From the NCBI GenBank assembly GCA_963789885.1, contig CAWBNB010000050.1, forward strand, positions 186,001 to 250,000: a DNA stretch of 64,000 bases, given 5' to 3'. The position numbers and the translations under genes were made by a program. Positions within the stretch are counted from its first letter, which is position 1. Each line of letters starts with the position of its first letter. Shown here piece by piece: positions 18,219-26,923 of this stretch. The notes under the pieces were generated by a model. That model did not search any database. It saw only the letters and a list, made by a program, of their open reading frames with translations, and was not told where the DNA came from. This DNA is from DATEDA01 sp963789885. GTDB taxonomy: Bacteria > Pseudomonadota > Gammaproteobacteria > Burkholderiales > SG8-39.

Positions 18219-19115
18219 ATGTCGGTCCAGGCGCATGTGCCGCTCGACCTCGAGCAGCTCTATCGCGACTCGAGTGTGCGCGAGGCGATCGAAGCGCTCG
18301 ACCGGGAGCTGGTCGGCCTCGCGCCGGTCAAGACCCGCGTCCGCGAGATCGCGGCGCTGCTGCTCGTGGAGAAGCTCCGCCGCACGGTCGGCTTCGCGGC
18401 CGATGCGCCGCCGCTGCACATGAGCTTCACCGGCAATCCCGGCACTGGCAAGACGACGGTCGCGATGCGCATGGCGGCGATCCTTCACGGCCTCGGCTAC
18501 GTGCGCAAGGGCCATCTCGTCGCGGTGACGCGCGACGATCTCGTCGGCCAGTACATCGGCCACACCGCGCCGAAGACGAAGGAGGTCCTCAAGCGCGCGA
18601 TGGGCGGCGTGCTCTTCATCGACGAGGCGTACTACCTGTACCGCCCCGAGAACGAGCGCGACTACGGGCAGGAGGCGATCGAGATCCTGCTGCAGGTGAT
18701 GGAAAACCAGCGCGACGACCTGGTCGTCATCTTCGCCGGCTATAAGGACCGCATGGACCGCTTCTTCGCGTCGAACCCGGGCATGGCCTCGCGCGTCGCC
18801 CATCACATCGACTTCCCGGACTACAGCGAGCCGGAGCTCTTTGCGATCGCCGGGATCATGCTCGAGCAGATGCAGTACCGCCTGAGCGATTCGGCGGCCG
18901 CGGCGCTGCGCGAGTACATCGCGCTGCGGAAGACGCTGCCGCACTTCGCCAACGCGCGGTCGATCCGCAACGCACTCGACCGCGCGCGCCTCAGGCAGGC
19001 GAACCGCCTGTTCGAGGGCCGCACGAGTCCGCTCTCGCGCGAGATGCTCGCGACGATCGAGGCCGAGGACATCCGCGCGAGCCGGGTGTTCCGCGCGACG
19101 GCGGGGACGGCATGA
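18219..19115 (+). CDS. cbbX: Red-type RubisCO activase CbbX (AAA+ ATPase)
   Basis: A 298-residue AAA+ ATPase. Walker A is GNPGTGKTTVA near residues 71-81 and Walker B is GVLFIDEAYYLY near residues 129-140. FAGYKDRMDRFFASNPG carries the sensor region, and the pore-loop segment is in HLVAVTRDDLVGQYIGHTA. CbbX pulls the C-terminal tail of red-type large subunits to release inhibitory sugar phosphates, and is itself activated by RuBP. The large subunit here keeps a C-terminal tail. Start ATG 18219 lies 14 bases after cbbS. Confidence 0.93.
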   Translation: MSVQAHVPLDLEQLYRDSSVREAIEALDRELVGLAPVKTRVREIAALLLVEKLRRTVGFAADAPPLHMSFTGNPGTGKTTVAMRMAAILHGLGYVRKGHLVAVTRDDLVGQYIGHTAPKTKEVLKRAMGGVLFIDEAYYLYRPENERDYGQEAIEILLQVMENQRDDLVVIFAGYKDRMDRFFASNPGMASRVAHHIDFPDYSEPELFAIAGIMLEQMQYRLSDSAAAALREYIALRKTLPHFANARSIRNALDRARLRQANRLFEGRTSPLSREMLATIEAEDIRASRVFRATAGTA

Positions 19116-19873
19116 AGCTGCGCGCGCTCATCTTCGACGTCGACGGGACGCTCGCCGACACCGAGGAAGCCCACCGGCAGGCGTTCAACGCCGCCTTCCT
19201 CGCGCACTCGCTTCCCTGGGAGTGGAGCCCCGAACTGTACGGCGAGCTCCTGGCCGTTACCGGCGGCAAGGAGCGGATCGGCAAATACCTGGAGTCGCTG
19301 CCGCTGTCCCGGCCCGAGAAGGAGAGCCTCCGGCGGCTCGTGCCGCTCGTCCACAGCACCAAGACGCAGCGCTTCGCCGAGTTCGCCGAGATGGGCAACG
19401 TCCCGCTCCGGCCCGGCATCGCGCGGCTGATCGCCGAAGCGAGGGCGGCCGGTCTCCCGCTCGCGATTGCGTCGACGACGACCCCCGCCAACGTGAACGC
19501 GCTCCTCACGCGCACACTCGGGTTGGGGGCGCTCGGCTGGTTCGGCGCGATCGCGACCGGCGACGTCGTCGCGAAGAAGAAGCCGGCGCCGGACATCTAC
19601 CAGCTCGCGCTCGGAACCCTGCGCCTTCCGGCGGAAGGCTGCGTCGCCATCGAGGACTCTGCGCTCGGCGTTCGCGCGGCCAAGGCGGCGGGGCTTTACA
19701 CGATCGCGGTGCCGACACGCTGGACAGCGTCGCAGGATCTCAGCGCTGCCGACCTTTGCCTCCCTTCGCTCGGCGATCCGCAGCATCCGCTCGACCCGGC
19801 CGCCGCCGCGCGGATCGGCGGCGCGACCATGCTCGGGCTCGCGCAGCTCGAGCAGCTCCTCGCCGCCGCCTGA
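19112..19873 (+). CDS. cbbY: CbbY-type HAD phosphatase (xylulose-1,5-bisphosphate phosphatase)
   Basis: A 253-residue HAD-superfamily phosphatase. Motif I is FDVDGTLADTEEAHR, motif II ASTTT, the catalytic lysine is in KKKPAPDIYQLAL, and motif IV is AIEDSALGVRAAKAAG. The cap-domain TGGKERI sequence is a hallmark of CbbY, which destroys xylulose-1,5-bisphosphate, a misfire product that blocks RubisCO. ATG overlaps the cbbX stop (ATGA), so activase and phosphatase are translationally coupled, a sensible repair pair. Phosphoglycolate phosphatase is the alternative but fits the motif less well. Confidence 0.87.
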   Translation: MKLRALIFDVDGTLADTEEAHRQAFNAAFLAHSLPWEWSPELYGELLAVTGGKERIGKYLESLPLSRPEKESLRRLVPLVHSTKTQRFAEFAEMGNVPLRPGIARLIAEARAAGLPLAIASTTTPANVNALLTRTLGLGALGWFGAIATGDVVAKKKPAPDIYQLALGTLRLPAEGCVAIEDSALGVRAAKAAGLYTIAVPTRWTASQDLSAADLCLPSLGDPQHPLDPAAAARIGGATMLGLAQLEQLLAAA

Positions 19874-19875
19874 AC

Positions 19876-20946
19876 ATGCTTACCGATCGCACGACCCTCA
19901 CGCAGTTCCTGATCGAGGAGCGCCGCCGCCACCCGGGCGCGAGCGGCGAGCTGAACGCGCTCATCCTCGACGTGGCGCTCGCCTGCAAGGCGATCGCGAA
20001 GCGGGTCGCGTACGGCGCGCTCGGCGACGTCCTCGGCGCGGCGGGGACGACCAACGTGCAGGGGGAGACTCAGGCGAAGCTCGACGTGCTCGCCAACGAC
20101 CTCTTCCTGCGGGCAGCCGAGTGGGGCGGTCTCGTCGCCGGCATGGTGTCGGAGGAGATGGCTGCGCCCTGTCCCGTGCCGGACCGCTTCCCGCGCGGCA
20201 AGTACCTGCTCGTGTTCGATCCGCTGGACGGCTCGTCCAACATCGACGTCAACGTCTCGGTCGGCAGCATCTTCTCGATCCTGCGCGCGCCCAACCCGGG
20301 CGCCGACGCCGCCGCGGCCGACTTCCTGCAGCCCGGCGCGGAGCAGGTCTGCGCGGGGTACGCGATCTACGGCCCGGCGACGATGTTCGTCGTCACCGTC
20401 GGCACCGGCGTGCACGGTTTCACGCTCGAGCCGCAGCTCGGCGAGTTCATCCTCACGCATCCGGAGATCCGCATTCCGCCGGCGACGAGCGAGTTCGCGA
20501 TCAACGCGTCGAACAGCCGCTTCTGGGAGCCGGCCGTGAAGCGCTACGTCGACGAGTGCCTCGCCGGCCGGGGCGGGCCGCGCGGCCGGGACTTCAACAT
20601 GCGCTGGGTCGCTTCGCTCGTCGCGGAGACACACCGCATCCTGATGCGTGGCGGCGTGTTCCTCTATCCGCGCGACACTAAAGATCCGGCGAAGCCGGGG
20701 CGGCTGCGGTTGCTCTACGAGGCGAACCCGGTGTCGTTCATCGTCGAGCAGGCGGGAGGCCGCGCGAGCAGCGGGCGCGAACGGATGCTCGACGTGCGCC
20801 CGGACGAGCTCCACCAGCGCATCGGCTTCATCTTCGGCTCGCGCGAGGAGGTGGAGCGGATCGACGAGTACCATCGGGTGCACAGCGAGCGCGAGTACGA
20901 CGCGCCGCTCTTCGGCGCTCGTGGCCTGTTCCGCGCGCCGGTCTGA
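19876..20946 (+). CDS. cbbF: Fructose-1,6-bisphosphatase class I
   Basis: A 356-residue FBPase. The metal- and phosphate-binding core LVFDPLDGSSNIDVNVSVGS lies near residues 113-132. TNVQGETQAKLDVLAND is near residue 60 and FNMRWVASLVAETHRIL near residue 235, both typical of class I. It dephosphorylates fructose-1,6-bisphosphate and, in autotrophs, often sedoheptulose-1,7-bisphosphate. It starts two bases after cbbY within the Calvin operon. The symbol fbp would be equally correct. Confidence 0.93.
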   Translation: MLTDRTTLTQFLIEERRRHPGASGELNALILDVALACKAIAKRVAYGALGDVLGAAGTTNVQGETQAKLDVLANDLFLRAAEWGGLVAGMVSEEMAAPCPVPDRFPRGKYLLVFDPLDGSSNIDVNVSVGSIFSILRAPNPGADAAAADFLQPGAEQVCAGYAIYGPATMFVVTVGTGVHGFTLEPQLGEFILTHPEIRIPPATSEFAINASNSRFWEPAVKRYVDECLAGRGGPRGRDFNMRWVASLVAETHRILMRGGVFLYPRDTKDPAKPGRLRLLYEANPVSFIVEQAGGRASSGRERMLDVRPDELHQRIGFIFGSREEVERIDEYHRVHSEREYDAPLFGARGLFRAPV

Positions 20947-20964
20947 CCCGCGCAAGGGGGGCCA

Positions 20965-21846
20965 ATGTCCGCACGACACCCGATCATCGCCATCACCGGT
21001 TCCTCGGGCGCCGGCACGACCTCGGTGATGCGCACCTTCGAGCAGATCTTCCGGCGCGAAGGGGTCAAGGCGGCGTTCGTCGAGGGCGACAGCTTCCACC
21101 GCTACGACCGCGCCGAGATGAAGCAGCGGCTGGCGGAACAGCTCGAGCGCGGCCATCACAGCTTCAGCCACTTCGGTCCGGAGGCGAACCTGTTCGAAGA
21201 GCTCGAGCGGCTCTTCCGCGAGTACGCCGAAAGCGGCGGCGGGCGGGCGCGCAGGTACCTGCACAACGAGGAGGAGGCGGCGCCCTTCGGCCAGCAGCCG
21301 GGCACGTTCACGCCGTGGGCTGACCTGTCGCCGGGCACCGATCTGCTGTTCTACGAGGGGCTACACGGCGCGATCGCCACCGACAAGGTCAATGCCGCGC
21401 AGCACGTCGACTTGCTCATCGGGGTCGTACCCGTGATCAACCTCGAGTGGATCCAGAAGCTCCATCGCGACAAGGCCGCGCGCGGCTACACGACCGAGGC
21501 GGTGACCGACACGATCCTGCGCCGCATGCCCGACTACGTGCATTACATCGTCCCGCAGTTCTCGCGCACCCACGTCAACTTCCAGCGCGTACCGGTCGTC
21601 GACACCTCCAACCCGTTCATCGCGCGCTACATCCCGACCCAGGACGAGTCGATGCTCGTGATCCGGTTCGCGAACCCGCGCGGCATCGACTTCCCCTACC
21701 TGCTGTCGATGCTGAACGGCTCGTTCATGTCGCGGGCGAACACGATCGTGTGCCCGGGCGGCCGGATGGATCTCGCGATGCAGCTCATCTTCACGCCGAT
21801 GATCTGGCGGCTCATGGAGCGGCGCAAGCAGGCGCTCGGGCGCTGA
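20965..21846 (+). CDS. cbbP: Phosphoribulokinase
   Basis: A 293-residue class I (bacterial, octameric-type) phosphoribulokinase, normal length. The P-loop variant is GSSGAGTTSV near residues 12-21; EGDSFHRYDR near residue 40 and LLFYEGLHGAI near residue 128 hold catalytic and metal residues. It makes ribulose-1,5-bisphosphate from ribulose-5-phosphate and ATP, feeding the RubisCO encoded upstream. It is the last recognised Calvin gene in the run; transketolase, aldolase, GAPDH and PGK genes are not in the window. Confidence 0.95.
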   Translation: MSARHPIIAITGSSGAGTTSVMRTFEQIFRREGVKAAFVEGDSFHRYDRAEMKQRLAEQLERGHHSFSHFGPEANLFEELERLFREYAESGGGRARRYLHNEEEAAPFGQQPGTFTPWADLSPGTDLLFYEGLHGAIATDKVNAAQHVDLLIGVVPVINLEWIQKLHRDKAARGYTTEAVTDTILRRMPDYVHYIVPQFSRTHVNFQRVPVVDTSNPFIARYIPTQDESMLVIRFANPRGIDFPYLLSMLNGSFMSRANTIVCPGGRMDLAMQLIFTPMIWRLMERRKQALGR

Positions 21847-21887
21847 TTGCCTCAAAATCCCGGTCTGCCGCCGGACCGGAGAGGCGC

Positions 21888-22865
21888 ATGAAGTACCGCA
21901 AGGACGAGGCCAAGGCCTACGCCCGCGAACACCTGAGGGGCATCTGGGCCGCGACCCTGACGCCGTTCACCGCCGATCTGCGCGTCGACGAGGACGGGTG
22001 GCGCCGCAACCTGCGTCACTGGTACCGGGAGCTCGGGATTGCGGGCCTGTTCGTGAACGGGAAGCAGGGCGAGTTTGCATCGATGACCGTGGTCGAGCGC
22101 AAGCACACCGCCGAACTGGCCGTCGAGGAGGCCGCAGGGCGCGGGGGTGTCATGGTCTCGTGCTCGGACCAGAGCCTCGATACGGTCGTCGAGCTCGCCC
22201 GGCACGCGCAGGCGATCGGCGCCGACTACATCGTCGTGCACACCCCGCTCCTCTACTTCGGCGCGCATACCCCGGACACGATCTGCGAGTACTACCGCTA
22301 CATCGCCGAGCAAGTCGACATCGGGATCGCGCTCTGGAATCAGCCTCCGGACTGCGGCTACCTGCTCGAGCCCGAGGTGTGCCTGCGGCTCGCCGAGATC
22401 GCCAACGTCGTCGCGATCAAGTACAGCGTGCCGCGCGAGACGTACGCGCGGCTCACGCGCCTGGCCGGCGACCGGCTGATCGTCAGCACCTCGAACGAGG
22501 AGGAGTGGCTGGGCAACATCGTGGAGCTGGGCTGGCAGGTCTACCTCTGCTCGACGCCGCCGTTCCTGCTCCAGACGGCGGCCGACCGGCGCATGCGCGA
22601 ATACACCGAGCTCGCAATGCGAGGCGAGGTCGAGAAGGCCCGGAACGTGCGCGATAGCCTCGCGCCGGTCCGCCACGCGCTCAGATCGACGCGGCCCACC
22701 GGCAAGGCGGCGGCGCACCAGAAGTACTGGCAGGAGCTCCTCGGACAGACGGGCGGACCGGTGCGACGGCCGCTGCTTGGCCTCACCGAGGCCGAGCGTG
22801 CGGCCACGCGGGCGGCGTTCGAGGGCTGCGGTTTGCAGCGCGCAGCCGGGCGCGCCGTCGCCTAG
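21888..22865 (+). CDS. DapA-family protein at the end of the cbb operon
   Basis: A 325-residue aldolase-fold protein that starts 41 bases after cbbP. Family marks are ATLTPFTADLRVDEDG, GLFVNGKQGEFASM (replacing the usual GSTGE loop) and the lysine in VAIKYSVPRE. The NGKQGEF variant and the ALWNQPPD segment in place of YNxP set it apart from true DapA, so it probably has another oxo-acid substrate. It is much diverged from the DapA-family protein at 370-1272. No Calvin-cycle role is known; co-transcription is inferred from spacing. Confidence 0.82.
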   Translation: MKYRKDEAKAYAREHLRGIWAATLTPFTADLRVDEDGWRRNLRHWYRELGIAGLFVNGKQGEFASMTVVERKHTAELAVEEAAGRGGVMVSCSDQSLDTVVELARHAQAIGADYIVVHTPLLYFGAHTPDTICEYYRYIAEQVDIGIALWNQPPDCGYLLEPEVCLRLAEIANVVAIKYSVPRETYARLTRLAGDRLIVSTSNEEEWLGNIVELGWQVYLCSTPPFLLQTAADRRMREYTELAMRGEVEKARNVRDSLAPVRHALRSTRPTGKAAAHQKYWQELLGQTGGPVRRPLLGLTEAERAATRAAFEGCGLQRAAGRAVA

Positions 22866-23452
22866 TGCGCCAGGTCCCGGATCCGGGCGCCTCTACGCTG
22901 AAGCGCGCCGCAACGACGGCGTGGCGAAGCACGGCGTTCCTGTGCCTGTTCCTGGCGATCGCGGCGCACGCCGAGCAGGCAGCGCCGTCGCTCGACGTCC
23001 CCTTCGTGCCGACGCCGTCCGATGCGGTGTCGGCGATGCTGAAGCTCGCCGGCGTGGGGAAGGACGACGTCGTCTACGACCTCGGTTCCGGCGACGGGCG
23101 GATCGTGATCACCGCGGCGCGCCGGTACGGCGCCCGCGGCGTCGGCATCGACATCGATCCCGTACGGATCGCCGAAGGCGAGCGCAACGCACGCACGGCC
23201 GGTGTGGCGGGCCGCGTCCGGTTCGTCAATCAGGACCTGTTCGACGCGGACATCGGCGAGGCCACCGTGGTGACGCTCTACCTGCTGCCCCGGCTGAATC
23301 TGCGGCTGCGGCCGAAGCTGCTCGCCGAGCTGAAGCCCGGCGCGCGCGTGGTGTCCTACGGGTTCGACATGGGAGAGTGGGCGCCGGAGCGCTCGGTCGA
23401 GGTGGGCTCGAGCGCGGTCTATCTCTGGATCGTCCCACCGCGGCGGGAGTAG
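22865..23452 (+). CDS. Exported or membrane-anchored class I SAM methyltransferase-like protein
   Basis: A 195-residue protein starting at GTG 22865, which overlaps the stop of the preceding gene. Residues about 18-38 (TTAWRSTAFLCLFLAIAAHA) form an apparent signal peptide ending AHAEQ. Then follows a short methyltransferase domain: motif I VYDLGSGDGRIVI near residues 71-83, and IDIDPVRIAEGERNA. Later motifs (VVTLYLLPRLNLRLRPKL) resemble the DOT1-like group of such proteins. An exported SAM enzyme is odd because the periplasm has no obvious SAM supply; it may be anchored facing the cytoplasm. The substrate is unknown. Confidence 0.75.
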   Translation: MRQVPDPGASTLKRAATTAWRSTAFLCLFLAIAAHAEQAAPSLDVPFVPTPSDAVSAMLKLAGVGKDDVVYDLGSGDGRIVITAARRYGARGVGIDIDPVRIAEGERNARTAGVAGRVRFVNQDLFDADIGEATVVTLYLLPRLNLRLRPKLLAELKPGARVVSYGFDMGEWAPERSVEVGSSAVYLWIVPPRRE

Positions 23453-23470
23453 TCGGCGGGACCGCAACGA

Positions 23471-23492
23471 AAAAGCGCCCCGAGGGGCGCTT
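23471..23492 (-). terminator. Intrinsic terminator of the lipocalin gene, possibly bidirectional
   Basis: AAGCGCCCC and GGGGCGCTT form a perfect stem around 23473-23492. On the minus strand it is followed by TTTTT, the normal U-run, 23 bases after the lipocalin stop. On the plus strand only two Us follow, so it may also weakly end the methyltransferase transcript. Confidence 0.8.
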
Positions 23493-23514
23493 GTCCATGT
23501 GCGGCCGCCAGCCG

Positions 23515-24096
23515 CTAGAGGCCGTTCTGCAGGGTACGGATCAGCTTCGAGGTGTCGTACCCGCGCTCGGCCGCGCGGGCGACGAGACGCTGGTAGGTCT
23601 GCTCGTCCATCTTGCGCGTGCGCGAGAGGATCCACAGCCTCGAGCCGTCCGGATCGCCGAGCATCGCGTAGCTGAAGTCGCCGGACAGCTCGATCAGCCG
23701 GTAGGTGCCGTTGAACCACGGCGCCCAGCCGATGGCATCGGCCCGGAACCAGAGCTCGCCGGGCTTCTGGTCGCTGCCGGTGGTGACGAGGCGGCCGATG
23801 TCCATGATCCAGCTCGTGTCCTTCTCGATGCACTGGTTGACGAACGAGACGTCGGCGTCGACCCGCCGCACGAACGTGACCACCACGTCGGAGCCGCAGT
23901 TGCGCTCGCGGAAGGTGTAAAGGCGCGCGATCTCGTAGTAGCGGCCTTCGTAGCGCAGGTAGTCGAGCTGGACCACGTCGGCCTGGGTGACCTGGATCTG
24001 GCCGGGAGGGGGGACCTGGGGGGCCTGGGCGGTCACGCCTGACGACGCCAAGGCAAGCGCCGCGGCGGCGCCGAACTGGAGGAGCATGTTCTTCAT
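23515..24096 (-). CDS. Bacterial lipocalin-family protein
   Basis: A 193-residue exported protein. The signal peptide covers residues 1-23 (MKNMLLQFGAAAALALASSG, cleaved near VTAQA). The lipocalin start motif appears as YLRYEGRYYEIARLYTF, in place of the usual GxWYEIAR. Later GELWFRADAIGWAPWFNGTYR and WILSRTRKMDEQTYQRLV match Blc-type lipocalins. It lacks a lipobox cysteine, so it is probably soluble in the periplasm. Relatives bind lysophospholipids or other small hydrophobic ligands. It has its own terminator and probably its own promoter. Confidence 0.82.
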   Translation of the reverse strand: MKNMLLQFGAAAALALASSGVTAQAPQVPPPGQIQVTQADVVQLDYLRYEGRYYEIARLYTFRERNCGSDVVVTFVRRVDADVSFVNQCIEKDTSWIMDIGRLVTTGSDQKPGELWFRADAIGWAPWFNGTYRLIELSGDFSYAMLGDPDGSRLWILSRTRKMDEQTYQRLVARAAERGYDTSKLIRTLQNGL

Positions 24097-24180
24097 AACG
24101 ACTCTCCCTTCTCCTGCCTAACATATTCATTATGCGGCGATCTCCCGCCCGTGCCAAGGGGGCGGGCGGTCCGGTGTGAA

Positions 24181-25666
<1,486 letters not shown>

Positions 25667-25711
25667 CGTCGGTGCGAGTGTACGGCAGGGCCACCGTGCT
25701 AGCATCGATCG

Positions 25712-26887
25712 ATGAGTGCGACACCGGCCGAGCTGGCCGCGAAGTACGAGCGCATCGCGCTGTGCCTGCAGGGCGGCGGTGCGCTCGGCGCCTATCAGGG
25801 GGGCGTGTACCAGGCGCTCGACGAGGCGGGCGTGCGTCCGACCTGGGTTGCCGGCATCTCGATCGGCGCGATCAACGCCGCGATCATCGCGGGCAATCCA
25901 CCCGAGCGGCGGGTCGCGCGTTTGCGCGAGTTCTGGCAGACCGTGTCGCAGGGCGCGCTGCCTTTCGACGCGCCGGACCTGCAACTCGTTTCGCAGGCGT
26001 GGTTCGGCGATTTCTCCCTGCGCGGACTCCTCGGTCTGACCGCGGCTGCCCAGGCGCTGATCCGCGGGCAGCCCGGGTTCTTCGAGCCGCGGCTGCCGCC
26101 CGCCTGGCTCCGCACGGCGGGCACCGAGGGGGCGACGAGCTTCTACGACACCGCGCCGCTCCGCGCGACGCTGGATCGCCTCGTCGACTTCGAGCAGCTG
26201 AACTTCGGCGGCGTGCGCGCGACGTTCGGCGCGGTCGAGGTCGAGACCGGGAACTTCAAGTACTTCGACACCGGCGTGGCCGAGGACCAGCCGATCGGCG
26301 TCGAGCACGTCATGGCCTCGGGGGCGCTGCCGCCCGCGTTCGCGCCGGTGCCGGTGCGCGGCAAGCGGTACTGGGACGGCGGGCTCGTTTCCAACACGCC
26401 GCTCGAGTACGTGCTCGACGACGAGCCGCGCCGCGACACGCTCGCCTTCCAGGTCGACCTCTGGAGCGCACGGGGTGTCGTCCCGCGCGACATTCTGGAA
26501 GTGCTCGAGCGGCAGAAGGACATCCAGTACTCGAGCCGCACGCGCAAGGGCACCGACCGCTTCGTGCGTCGGCAGAACCTCCGGCGGCTGATCCAGCACG
26601 CGATCGACGCGCTGCCGCCGGCGGTACGCATCCAGCCCGAGGTCGCGCGCCTCGCCGAGGAAGCGTGCCGGAAGATCATGAACGTCGTGCACTTCATCTA
26701 CCGCGCGAAGGAATACGAGACCCACGCCAAGGACTACGAGTTCAGCTCGATCGCAATGCGCACCCATTGGGAGGCGGGGTACGAGGACGCCCGCGCCTCG
26801 CTCGCCCGCCCCGGCTTTCTCGAGCGGCCGGCGGGCGACCGGGCGGTTGCCACGCATGACATCCACCGTGGGGCGGACGGGGGCTGA
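25712..26887 (+). CDS. Patatin-like phospholipase
   Basis: A 391-residue patatin. The oxyanion motif LQGGGALGAYQGG lies near residues 19-31, the nucleophile in GISIGAINAA near residues 45-54, and the catalytic aspartate in YWDGGLVSNTPLEY near residues 216-229. This Ser-Asp dyad hydrolyses acyl esters. A C-terminal extension (from about residue 280) carrying many basic and aromatic residues is typical of the larger bacterial group with DUF3734. No signal peptide is seen, so it is cytoplasmic. In PHA-producing betaproteobacteria such proteins can be lipases or intracellular esterases; no direct link is shown here. Confidence 0.88.
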   Translation: MSATPAELAAKYERIALCLQGGGALGAYQGGVYQALDEAGVRPTWVAGISIGAINAAIIAGNPPERRVARLREFWQTVSQGALPFDAPDLQLVSQAWFGDFSLRGLLGLTAAAQALIRGQPGFFEPRLPPAWLRTAGTEGATSFYDTAPLRATLDRLVDFEQLNFGGVRATFGAVEVETGNFKYFDTGVAEDQPIGVEHVMASGALPPAFAPVPVRGKRYWDGGLVSNTPLEYVLDDEPRRDTLAFQVDLWSARGVVPRDILEVLERQKDIQYSSRTRKGTDRFVRRQNLRRLIQHAIDALPPAVRIQPEVARLAEEACRKIMNVVHFIYRAKEYETHAKDYEFSSIAMRTHWEAGYEDARASLARPGFLERPAGDRAVATHDIHRGADGG

Positions 26888-26923
26888 ATGCGGCAGAATG
26901 ACGGTCTAAGCGACTGAATCGCC

